The position numbers and the translations under genes were made by a program. DNA of 38,596 nucleotides from JBEEOW01 sp041191405. GTDB taxonomy: Bacteria; Bacteroidota; Bacteroidia; Cytophagales; UBA9547. Below the pieces are notes generated by a model that saw nothing but the letters and a program-made list of their open reading frames with translations, made no database searches and was not told the origin of the DNA. Location: the NCBI GenBank assembly GCA_041191405.1, contig JBEEOW010000033.1, forward strand, positions 1-38,596. Direction: 5' to 3'. Shown here in pieces: positions 8,439 to 14,921 of this stretch. Within the stretch, counting starts at the first letter, position 1. Each line of letters begins with the position of its first letter.

Positions 8439-8472
8439 ACGTTGACAACGGTCCAAAGACCTTGTCAACCGT
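8439..8472. repeat. Dispersed hairpin repeat, copy B
   Basis: Nearly identical to copy A at 7428-7461: ACGTTGACAACGGTCC, AA, AGACCTTGTCAACCGT. Similarity extends to the left (TTTTTCTT[AG]ATTAC before both). It begins 45 nt upstream of the lipoprotein start and lies 10 nt downstream of the 53-codon gene. On the minus strand no T run follows, so it is not a standard terminator. Confidence 0.8.
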
Positions 8473-8482
8473 AAAAAAATGA

Positions 8483-8644
8483 TTATAATTTTCTACCTAA
8501 TAAAATTTCTAATTGGTTTTTATTTCTAAGAAAGTTAGCTTTTGCTCTTTCTAATTTTTCTAAAGCAATGGTTGATTTAGGAGCTTCTTCACCTATTTTT
8601 TTTAGTAATTCAGGTGTTAAAATTAATCTATTGTTGATAGCCAT
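8483..8644 (-). CDS. Small 53-residue protein, partner of the DUF6934 gene
   Basis: ATG at 8644, stop at 8485-8483. The product begins MAINNRLILTPELLKK and ends QLEILLGRKL. It is basic, mostly helical, with no cysteine, membrane segment or signal. Only 3 nt separate it from the stop of the DUF6934 gene, and the downstream limit is hairpin copy B, so it is very likely translated from the same message. The family is not known to me. A small charged helical protein encoded directly beside another small protein is the arrangement of many two-gene modules such as toxin-antitoxin pairs, but nothing in the sequence proves that role. Confidence 0.55.
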   Translation of the reverse strand: MAINNRLILTPELLKKIGEEAPKSTIALEKLERAKANFLRNKNQLEILLGRKL

Positions 8645-8647
8645 AAT

Positions 8648-9088
8648 TTATAATGTTTGTAGTGCAACATAAAAGGAATTGTAAAAATTCCCTTGAACAA
8701 AATTTTCTTGATTATCATTATTTTCTCTAATAATTACAAGTGATTTTTTTATGTCTTGGTAATTATTGTTTATAATTCTATTGTAAAGCAATCTTTTAGT
8801 TCGTGTATTTCCCTCCAAATATAAAATACATTGTGGATTATTTTGAAGAAAGTCAAGTAATATATTCATAACTGTGATTAAAACTTTTTTCATATCACCA
8901 TTATCTGATCTAACCATGTCTGAATATTTATTCTCATCCGCTAAATAATCAAGTAAAGCAATATTGAAAATATTCTCACCTATTTCTTGAAAAACTACAA
9001 CTTTTAAAATTTCACCTTGTTTACCTTTACTCACAAATGAGAAAGATAAATCCGTATTATTTATAAAGCTATATCCATTTTTATTCAT
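8648..9088 (-). CDS. DUF6934 family protein
   Basis: 146 residues, cytoplasmic (no signal or membrane segment). The landmarks that make me place it in DUF6934 are SFSFVSKGKQGEILKVVVF near the N-terminus, then IGENIFNIALLDYL, then SDNGDMKKVLITVM, then a 'LEGNTRTKRLLYNRII' strand-helix, in the order seen in that Bacteroidota-centred family. The function of the family is not established. It begins 16 nt after cdaA and ends 3 nt before the 53-codon gene, all on the minus strand, so it is probably the third gene of a folP-cdaA-DUF6934-orf53 transcript. The N-terminal MNKNGYSFIN start is the only plausible ATG. Confidence 0.75.
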   Translation of the reverse strand: MNKNGYSFINNTDLSFSFVSKGKQGEILKVVVFQEIGENIFNIALLDYLADENKYSDMVRSDNGDMKKVLITVMNILLDFLQNNPQCILYLEGNTRTKRLLYNRIINNNYQDIKKSLVIIRENNDNQENFVQGNFYNSFYVALQTL

Positions 9089-9104
9089 TTTCTAAAACTT
9101 TATC

Positions 9105-9926
9105 CTACTTCTCCTCCACCAAAGGTTCTCTTTCAATAATTTCTTCGAATAAAAAGTAATGTAACTTTTCAGTTAAGTCGCTGATTTGTAGGTTAGAAAA
9201 AATGTCTCCGTTGTGAGCGATAGCAATTTTACCTGTTTCTTCTGAAACGATTAAAACAATAGCATCTGTAACTTCGGCAATACCAAGTGCCGAACGGTGT
9301 CGTAAACCAAAATGGTTTGGTAATTCGTCATTATCAGAAACTGGCAAAATACAACGAGCTGCTTTTATTCGTCCGCCTGCAATAATCATCGCACCATCGT
9401 GCATTGGGCTATTTTTTTCAAATATTGAAAGTATCAATGATTTGTTAATTAAAGCATCAAGAATATCTCCTGTTTCGGCATAAAACTTTAATTCAGAGCT
9501 TTTTGCAAAAACAATTAAAGCTCCAGTTTTGGTAGCTGATAGCTGACGAGTAGCCTCAATGATTGGTGTTAAATCATACTCTGGAATTTCTTTTGACCAC
9601 GAAAACCCTTTTCCCAATACAGTACTTACAAATGAGGTTTTACCAATTATCAATAAAAACTTTCGGATTTCTTGTTGAAATAATATCAATGCTGCAATTA
9701 CACCTACGCCCATAAACTGACCCAAAATAGCAGTCATCAGTTCCATTTCAAATGCTTTAACCACCTGATAAAACAAGTACAGCATTAAAATACCTATAAA
9801 AACACGACTAGCTACACTACCTTGAATTAATTTATAAACCTGAAATAATAAAAATGTTACCAAACATATATCCACAACATCAACCCAACGGATTTCTAAG
9901 AAACCGATTTTGGTTAGAAGCACCAT
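9105..9926 (-). CDS. cdaA: Diadenylate cyclase (c-di-AMP synthase)
   Basis: Membrane-bound enzyme that joins two ATP into cyclic di-AMP, a second messenger for potassium/osmolyte balance and cell-wall homeostasis. There are three N-terminal membrane helices (VDICLVTFLLFQVYKLI; VFIGILMLYLFYQVV; ILGQFMGVGVIAALILF) followed by the DAC domain. Its signature motifs are both intact: MHDGAMII (DGA) and GLRHRSALG (RHR). I start it at the ATG at 9926, 273 residues, because family members have only a short tail before the first helix. A TTG at 9965 would add 13 hydrophobic residues and cannot be excluded. The position directly after folP is common in Bacteroidota. No c-di-AMP phosphodiesterase or receptor gene is in the window. 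The folP-cdaA gap contains short CAGTACT repeats. Confidence 0.93.
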   Translation of the reverse strand: MVLLTKIGFLEIRWVDVVDICLVTFLLFQVYKLIQGSVASRVFIGILMLYLFYQVVKAFEMELMTAILGQFMGVGVIAALILFQQEIRKFLLIIGKTSFVSTVLGKGFSWSKEIPEYDLTPIIEATRQLSATKTGALIVFAKSSELKFYAETGDILDALINKSLILSIFEKNSPMHDGAMIIAGGRIKAARCILPVSDNDELPNHFGLRHRSALGIAEVTDAIVLIVSEETGKIAIAHNGDIFSNLQISDLTEKLHYFLFEEIIEREPLVEEK

Positions 9927-10022
9927 AAGTGGCAATGATGAAATATGAAGGATTATATTTAGCAAATTAATTTATAATTGATTGAAAATGATTTCTCAGT
10001 ACTCAGTACTTTATACCCAGTA

Positions 10023-10895
10023 CTAAAGCTCAGTCTGTTTATATTTATTGAATAAAGCCACAACCTCTGATGCTTCTTTAACGTCGTGAACACGTAAAAT
10101 ATTGGCTCCATTTTGCAGGGCTAACATATGTAACGCAGAACTGCCGTTTAAAGATTCAGCGGGAGTAATATCCAAATATTTATAAATCATAGATTTACGA
10201 GAAACGCCCACCAAAATAGGCAATTCAAATATTTGTAACAATGGCAAGTTACGCAAAAGTACAAAATTTTGGTCTAAGTTTTTTGCAAATCCAAAACCCG
10301 GATCAATGATAATATCCTTTACGCCAAGGTTTTTAAGCTGATGTATTTTCTTCGCTAATTTATCTGTTACTTCAAGTTCAAACTGTTGATAATCTGTTTG
10401 TTCTTGCATGTTTTTGGGTGTACCTTTGATATGCGTTAAAATATATGGCACTTGCAAATCTGCCACAGTTTCAAACATATCAGTGTCAATATCACCAGCT
10501 GAAATATCATTTATAATACCAGCACCTGCAAGCACTGCTTGTTTTGCCACTTCGGCTCTGTAAGTATCAATTGAAATTACAACATGAGGATTTTCAGCTT
10601 TTAAAGCTTTGATAACAGGAATTACTCTTTCTAATTCTGTTTCAGTAGAAATTTCCTCAGCATTGGGGCGAGAGCTACAACCACCAATATCAATAATGTC
10701 TGCACCATCAGCAAGCATTTGAGAGGCATGTTCAACAGCGGCTTCAACACTTAAGTAATTACCACCATCCGAAAACGAATCAGGGGTAACATTTAAAATG
10801 CCCATTACCAATGGTTGCTCCATTAACATTGCCTTGCCACTTACATTTAACGACAATTTTGTGTTTATCAAAACGTCTTTCCAAGCCTCTTTCAT
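10023..10895 (-). CDS. folP: Dihydropteroate synthase
   Basis: Condenses 6-hydroxymethyl-dihydropterin diphosphate with p-aminobenzoate to dihydropteroate in folate synthesis; the sulfonamide target. The 290-residue TIM barrel shows all pterin- and PABA-loop motifs in order: GILNVTPDSFSDGGNY (loop 1, about 32-47), DIIDIGGCSSRP (loop 2), SIDTYRAEVA, NDISAG, IIIDPGFGFAKN, VGVSRKSMI and LRVHDV at the C-terminus. GGCSSRP replaces the more usual GGESTRP/GGQSTRP; the C/S changes lie in a loop where variants affect sulfonamide response, but I cannot infer resistance. The start at 10895 (MKEAWKDVLIN) is supported by its preservation in a decayed second copy 820 bp upstream. It lies in a minus-strand run with cdaA. 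Confidence 0.95.
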   Translation of the reverse strand: MKEAWKDVLINTKLSLNVSGKAMLMEQPLVMGILNVTPDSFSDGGNYLSVEAAVEHASQMLADGADIIDIGGCSSRPNAEEISTETELERVIPVIKALKAENPHVVISIDTYRAEVAKQAVLAGAGIINDISAGDIDTDMFETVADLQVPYILTHIKGTPKNMQEQTDYQQFELEVTDKLAKKIHQLKNLGVKDIIIDPGFGFAKNLDQNFVLLRNLPLLQIFELPILVGVSRKSMIYKYLDITPAESLNGSSALHMLALQNGANILRVHDVKEASEVVALFNKYKQTEL

Positions 10896-10958
10896 TCTAT
10901 TCGGTGTATTTTACACCATAATTAATAAAAAAAACAGGTAAATCAATGTCAATTCAAA
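10891..10958 (-). repeat. folP promoter/leader, copy 1 of an 820-bp-spaced direct repeat
   Basis: The 68 bp spanning the folP start codon and upstream DNA are repeated at 11711-11778 with 65 matches and no gaps. On the minus strand the segment runs from TTTGAATTGACATTGATT through TACCTG and a T tract to GGTGTAAAATACACC just before the ATG. The last is a perfect 6-bp inverted repeat with a 3-nt spacer and could be a repressor operator or a short mRNA hairpin. The promoter boxes are not a clean TAnnTTTG match. Confidence 0.85.
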
Positions 10959-10988
10959 GAAATATATTGTTTGAACTAAAAAATAACT

Positions 10989-11609
10989 TTAGAAATTAAA
11001 GAAGTCTCTTTTCTCAAAATCATCTTTGCTATAACCATTAACATAAGGCTTAAATCTCTTATAAATGATGCCTTTAGAACCCTTGGTCATATTTAGCCTT
11101 AATGTATCAGAGATATTAAACTTTTTATAAAATATTCTTGAAGTTTCAAAGACAATCTTTTTCCCTTTAACATTTAAATAATATTTAAAATAATTTCCTC
11201 TATAAGCATCATGTTTTTCTTTCCCAATCACAATGCCTTCTATATTAACTCTTGTTTGTTCACCAAAATTACAATTTACATAGAGATTAATATTTGCGAG
11301 AAAACGTGGAATAAATATCCAAAATAATATATATACTATTCCAATAGCTATAAAATTTAAAAACCTTTTACTAGTTTTTCTTATTGAATAAACTAATAAT
11401 AAAGATAGTACAGAAAGTATTATTTTTAAAAAAATATCCCAATTGGGATAATAACCGTTTTTATAAACAGATTCGTAATCATATAAATGTAGTCTTGAAG
11501 TAGCAATGTCTAAATATAATATGAATAAAAAAATCTGAAAAGGAATTGTTATAATAAAGATAAAAATTATCCAGCCCAATATTCGTCTATAATTTGTCTC
11601 TTGAATCAT
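10989..11609 (-). CDS. Unrecognised membrane protein behind a duplicated folP promoter
   Basis: 206 residues with three predicted membrane segments in the first half (about 10-33 ILGWIIFIFIITIPFQIFLFIL; 60-77 FLKIILSVLSLLLVYSI; 84-106 FLNFIAIGIVYILFWIFI). A soluble, basic C-terminal half follows with the strand-rich stretch VNIEGIVIGKEKHDAYRGNYFKYYLNVKGKKIVFETSRIF. That part resembles a small beta-barrel domain outside the membrane, but I recognise no family. It ends 31 bp before the folP promoter and starts 53 bp after a decayed folP fragment, so it is sandwiched between two copies of the folP 5' region and probably transcribed from the second copy. Its very low GC and absence from the usual folP-DUF1599 spacing suggest a newcomer; both points are inference. 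Confidence 0.7.
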   Translation of the reverse strand: MIQETNYRRILGWIIFIFIITIPFQIFLFILYLDIATSRLHLYDYESVYKNGYYPNWDIFLKIILSVLSLLLVYSIRKTSKRFLNFIAIGIVYILFWIFIPRFLANINLYVNCNFGEQTRVNIEGIVIGKEKHDAYRGNYFKYYLNVKGKKIVFETSRIFYKKFNISDTLRLNMTKGSKGIIYKRFKPYVNGYSKDDFEKRDFFNF

Positions 11610-11661
11610 ATTTTAAAAGTTAAATCAATTGTTACTAAAGTATTTTTTAATAAACTGGTTT

Positions 11662-11715
11662 TGCGTTTAACAACATTCATTTGTTTATCAATACATCATT
11701 CCACCCTAAATTCAT
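11662..11715 (-). pseudogene. Decayed 5' fragment of a second folP
   Basis: Reading the minus strand from the ATG at 11715 gives MNLGWNDVLINK, a stop (TGA at codon 13), then MLLNA. This aligns without gaps to folP codons 1-18 (MKEAWKDVLINTKLSLNV): 38 of 54 nucleotides match and W5, D7, V8, L9, I10 and N11 are kept. Several differences are third-position changes (GAC/GAT, GTT/GTA, AAT/AAC), so the fragment probably came from a folP that had diverged while still functional. No later folP sequence follows; the next gene on this strand is the unrelated membrane protein. Confidence 0.7.
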
Positions 11716-11778
11716 ATTATTCGGTGTATTTTATACCATAATTAATAAAAAAAACAGGTAAATCAATGTCAATTCAAA
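11711..11778 (-). repeat. folP promoter/leader, copy 2 of the direct repeat
   Basis: Second copy of the segment at 10891-10958, offset exactly 820 bp. Three substitutions are present; one breaks the perfect GGTGTA...TACACC palindrome to GGTATA...TACACC. It ends about 39 bp before the divergent DUF1599 gene, so this copy probably occupies the ancestral place between folP and DUF1599, and now faces the membrane-protein gene on the minus strand. Confidence 0.85.
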
Positions 11779-11816
11779 CAATTTAATTTAATTTTCGGGT
11801 TATAAATGTAATTACC

Positions 11817-12371
11817 ATGGAAAACTTAACTACAAGCCAATATAATAACATCATAGATTACTGTAGAAATTTGTTTTTACAAAAAACACACGACTATGGA
11901 ACGGCTTGGAGAATTTTAAGATTACCATCAATTACTGACCAAATTTTTATCAAAGCAAAACGCATCAGAAGTATCCAAGAAAAGGGTGTACAATTGGTTG
12001 ATGAAGATCCAAATGATGAGTTTGTAGCCATAATCAATTATTGTTTGATAGCTTTAATGCAAATTGAATTGATTAATGAAGGAAATGCTGAACTTGAAAT
12101 TCCAGTTGAAAGAGTTTCAACCATGTATCAGCATTATGCTGAAAGTACATTTAATCTGTTGCTAAACAAAAACCATGATTATGGTGAAGTTTGGAGAGAA
12201 ATGCGTGTAAGCTCAATCACTGATATTATATTAATGAAAATATTGAGAACCAAACAAATAGAAGATTTAAAAGGTCATACCTTAGTTTCAGAAGGTGTAT
12301 CTGCAAATTATCAAGATATGATTAATTATTCTGTATTTGCTTTGATTTTATCCAATTTTAAAGGAGAATAA
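11817..12371 (+). CDS. DUF1599 family protein with two repeats of the domain
   Basis: 184 residues, cytoplasmic. It is two copies of one helical domain. Residues 4-90 have CRNLFLQKTHDYGTAW, LRLPSITDQIFIKAKRIR and EFVAIINYCLIALMQIE. Residues 101-184 have STFNLLLNKNHDYGEVW, MRVSSITDIILMKILRTKQIE and DMINYSVFALIL. The KxHDYG..WR..R..SITD core is the DUF1599 hallmark. To my knowledge the family has been linked to nucleotide or nucleic-acid modification in comparative work, but without a proven activity. In Bacteroidota the gene commonly stands between folP and a DoxX gene, as here. It is divergent from the folP/membrane-protein strand and followed by repeat elements rather than by a tight operon. 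Confidence 0.85.
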   Translation: MENLTTSQYNNIIDYCRNLFLQKTHDYGTAWRILRLPSITDQIFIKAKRIRSIQEKGVQLVDEDPNDEFVAIINYCLIALMQIELINEGNAELEIPVERVSTMYQHYAESTFNLLLNKNHDYGEVWREMRVSSITDIILMKILRTKQIEDLKGHTLVSEGVSANYQDMINYSVFALILSNFKGE

Positions 12372-12379
12372 ACGTTATC

Positions 12380-12414
12380 AATACCTGACAGGTTTTTAAA
12401 ACCTGTTAGGTATT
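12380..12414. repeat. Hairpin repeat / likely terminator after DUF1599
   Basis: Inverted repeat AATACCTGACAGGTTTT / AAAACCTGTTAGGTATT with one mismatch, 9 nt after the DUF1599 stop. The ACCTGACAGGTTTT core is a palindrome I associate with many Bacteroidota intergenic regions. It would form a terminator-like stem-loop here. Confidence 0.65.
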
Positions 12415-12433
12415 GGTTAAAATATAAATTGAA

Positions 12434-12575
12434 AATAGTCTAAAGTATTTTCAGCGAAAAATTGACTTTACTTATGCTTAGACAGGCTCAGCAACCGTAA
12501 AGTCAATTTTTCGAGTAAATATTACTCAAAAATGGTCACTGAGCTTGTCGATGTGTTAGTTTTCGCTAGACTATT
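12434..12575 (+). repeat. Structured MITE-like element, copy 1
   Basis: Bounded by inverted AATAGTCTA...AGCGAAAA / TTTTCGCT.AGACTATT ends. The core 12452-12570 aligns along its length to the reverse complement of 25221-25340. Inside it, AATTGACTTTAC / GTAAAGTCAATT is a perfect 12-bp stem and TTTTTCGAGTAA / TTACTCAAAAA a second stem, so the element folds as a branched structure. No ORF is convincing within it. It lies between DUF1599 and the DoxX gene. Confidence 0.75.
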
Positions 12576-12628
12576 CAGTAATAAACATACCAATCCATTA
12601 ATTATTAATTACTTATTATTAATTATTT

Positions 12629-13780
12629 ATGAAAAACGCATCAAAATATCTATTGTTAGCCGCCAAAATATTAGTTGGTGGTTTGTTTATATTTTCAGGT
12701 TTTATAAAATTGAACGACCCTTGGGGTACTGCTTACAAACTTGAAGAGTACTTTGAAGTTTTTGCAGAGCATTCCTCGTTTTTCTTAAACTTTGTACCAT
12801 TTAGCCTTTATTTATCGGTGCTAATGTGCAGTTTAGAAATTATTTTAGGTGTAGCTTTACTTATTAATTATCGAATCAAAATAACTGTTTGGCTATTAAT
12901 TGGTATTATTGTTTTCTTTACATTCCTAACTTTTTATTCTGCATATTTTAATAAAGTTACACATTGTGGTTGTTTTGGAGATTTCTTAAAATTAAAACCT
13001 TGGACATCTTTCTGGAAAGATATTGTGTTAACTGTATTAATTCTATTTATCTATTTCCAAAAGAACGAATTACCTGATTTATTAAGTTTGAAAATTGGCG
13101 ATACAATTGTAGGCGCAACCACAGTAGCATGTTTAGTTTTTGCATATTATGTATTAGCACATTTATCATTATTTGATTTTAGTTTTTATAAAGTAGGAAA
13201 CCATTTACCTACACTTAAAAAACCAACTGAATTAAAAATTGATTATATCTATTTAATGAAAGATAAATCAGGAAAAATAACTGAAAGTACAACTTATGAT
13301 GAAAAATTAGAGTTTGTTAGCATGAAATACGGTTACACTATTGATGGCGAACGATTTGTAAAAGATTCCCTTGACCCAGAATTAACCGCAGCTAAAATCA
13401 GTGATTTTGATGTAATGAACCCTGACGACAATACTTCGGTATTAGAAGAAGTATTTAAAGGCAAAAAATTATTGATTATTTTACCTTTCTTTGAAAAAGC
13501 AAATCTTGACCATATCAAAGAAATTAATGCACTAGCAAAACAAGCTGAACAAAATGGAATTACACCCATGTTGTTAACAGCTACGGATAAAGCTACTGTA
13601 AATCACTATCGTCACGATTTACAATTGGCAGTTCCATATTACTTTTGTGATGGAACAGTATTAAAAACAGTAGTTCGTGCCAACCCTGGACTAATCTTTT
13701 TACAAGATGGTTACGTAAGAGGAAAATGGCATCATAATGATGTGCCTAGTTTAGAAATTTTAAAGAAGGCATTGAAGTAA
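12629..13780 (+). CDS. DoxX/MauE-like membrane protein with thioredoxin-like C-terminus (BT_3928-like)
   Basis: 383 residues. The N-terminal 155 residues contain four membrane helices of the DoxX/MauE type (YLLLAAKILVGGLFIFSGFIKL; LYLSVLMCSLEIILGVALLI; VWLLIGIIVFFTFLTFY; DIVLTVLILFIYF), with HCGCFGDFLKL after the third, the usual position of a redox cysteine pair. A fifth helix (ATTVACLVFAYYVLAHL) leads into a soluble part of about 190 residues. There, KKLLIILPFFEKANLDHIKEI and the later NPGLIFLQDGYVRGKWH follow the strand/helix and cis-Pro pattern of a thioredoxin fold, but with FF where the active CxxC would be. A role in handling electrons or assembling envelope proteins is inferred from DoxX/MauE relatives. 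The gene ends 8 nt before the permease gene. Confidence 0.8.
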   Translation: MKNASKYLLLAAKILVGGLFIFSGFIKLNDPWGTAYKLEEYFEVFAEHSSFFLNFVPFSLYLSVLMCSLEIILGVALLINYRIKITVWLLIGIIVFFTFLTFYSAYFNKVTHCGCFGDFLKLKPWTSFWKDIVLTVLILFIYFQKNELPDLLSLKIGDTIVGATTVACLVFAYYVLAHLSLFDFSFYKVGNHLPTLKKPTELKIDYIYLMKDKSGKITESTTYDEKLEFVSMKYGYTIDGERFVKDSLDPELTAAKISDFDVMNPDDNTSVLEEVFKGKKLLIILPFFEKANLDHIKEINALAKQAEQNGITPMLLTATDKATVNHYRHDLQLAVPYYFCDGTVLKTVVRANPGLIFLQDGYVRGKWHHNDVPSLEILKKALK

Positions 13781-13788
13781 AATAGCTT

Positions 13789-14847
13789 ATGATAAAATTT
13801 ATATACAAACGATTATCGTACGGTTTTTTAGTAATTCTTGGGGTGGCAATTGTGGTTTTTTTCATATTCCACGCATTACCTGGTGACCCAGTTGCTATGA
13901 TGGCCGGACAAAGAACTGACGTTTCGACCCGTGATGCAATTACTGCTGAACTTGGTTTAGATAAACCTCTACCACATCAATTAGGGATGTATCTCAATGA
14001 TTTATCCCCTATTTCTATCCATAAAGATACGCCTGAAAATGAAGAATCTTATGGCTACTTTAAGATGGTTCATGTTGGAGAAAAGGTACTTGTATTGAAA
14101 TATCCATTTTTAAGAAGATCGTTTCAAACCAATAAAAAAGTATCAGAAATATTATTTGAACACTTTGAAGGAACTTTTTGGCTTACAGTTACAGCTATGA
14201 TATTTGCTACTGTAGTCGGTATTTTTATGGGAATTTCAGCTGCACTCAATCAAAATAAATTTATTGACCATTTTCTTGTAACTACTTCGGTATTAGGTGT
14301 TTCGATTCCATCATTTGTGGCAAGTATTTTTGCAGCCATACTATTTGCAGATATTTTAGCTGATTATACTGGTTTGGATATTACAGGGCAACTTTGGACA
14401 AACGATGCCATAGAAGGGCGTCATTTAGAATTGAAAAACTTGATTTTACCTGCATTTACATTGGGGATTCGTCCGTTAGCAATTGTGGTTCAGTTAACCA
14501 GAAGTTCAATGCTTGAGGTTATGTCACAAGATTATATCCGAACTGCTAGAGCAAAGGGCTTGAGTAACTTTAGTGTAATATATAAACATGCTTTGAAAAA
14601 TGCTTTAAACCCTGTAATTACAGCTGTAACTGGTTGGTTAGCTTCGTTATTAGCAGGTGCATTTTTTGTTGAAATGGTATTCAACTGGAAAGGTTTAGGT
14701 TTGGTAACAATTACTGCTGTTTATAATCTTGATTTCCCTGTGGTTATGGGCGCAACTTTATTGGTAGCTGTAATATTTGTTTTAATCAATATGATGGTTG
14801 ATATTTTATATGCAGCCGTTGACCCAAGAGTTAGATTGTCGGAGTAA
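13789..14847 (+). CDS. OppB/DppB-type ABC transporter permease
   Basis: 352 residues; inner-membrane permease of a peptide/nickel-type ABC importer. The N-terminus IYKRLSYGFLVILGVAIVVFFIFHALPGDP is the classic OppB opening. The large periplasmic loop (about 60-120) includes LDKPLPHQLGMYLNDL. The EAA-type coupling loop is RTARAKGLSNFSVIYKHALKNAL near 250-272, and the C-terminal DPRVRLSE is standard. OppC, the ATPases and a binding protein are absent from the window; the gene pairs only with the DoxX gene (8 nt upstream) and ends at a convergent terminator. In Bacteroidota the partner subunits are often encoded elsewhere, so it need not be an orphan. Confidence 0.9.
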   Translation: MIKFIYKRLSYGFLVILGVAIVVFFIFHALPGDPVAMMAGQRTDVSTRDAITAELGLDKPLPHQLGMYLNDLSPISIHKDTPENEESYGYFKMVHVGEKVLVLKYPFLRRSFQTNKKVSEILFEHFEGTFWLTVTAMIFATVVGIFMGISAALNQNKFIDHFLVTTSVLGVSIPSFVASIFAAILFADILADYTGLDITGQLWTNDAIEGRHLELKNLILPAFTLGIRPLAIVVQLTRSSMLEVMSQDYIRTARAKGLSNFSVIYKHALKNALNPVITAVTGWLASLLAGAFFVEMVFNWKGLGLVTITAVYNLDFPVVMGATLLVAVIFVLINMMVDILYAAVDPRVRLSE

Positions 14848-14872
14848 ATCAAAAAATATACTATATAATAAA

Positions 14873-14911
14873 ATTAAACCACCAAGGTTTTTAATACCTT
14901 GGTGGTTTAAT
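14873..14911. terminator. Bidirectional terminator between permease and rdgB
   Basis: Perfect 15-bp inverted repeat ATTAAACCACCAAGG (14873-14887) / CCTTGGTGGTTTAAT (14897-14911) with a 9-nt loop between two convergent genes, 25 nt and 10 nt from their stops. Confidence 0.8.
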
Positions 14912-14921
14912 AAACAATAAT

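Noticed and set aside
9927..10022. Riboswitch for c-di-AMP or folate in front of cdaA or folP
   Set aside because: The gap is only about 96 nt with CAGTACT repeats and no recognisable ydaO/THF aptamer core.
12532..12744. Short plus-strand frame over the repeat element and the DoxX start
   Set aside because: It lies in the structured repeat and overlaps the real DoxX start in another frame; the product shows no domain.
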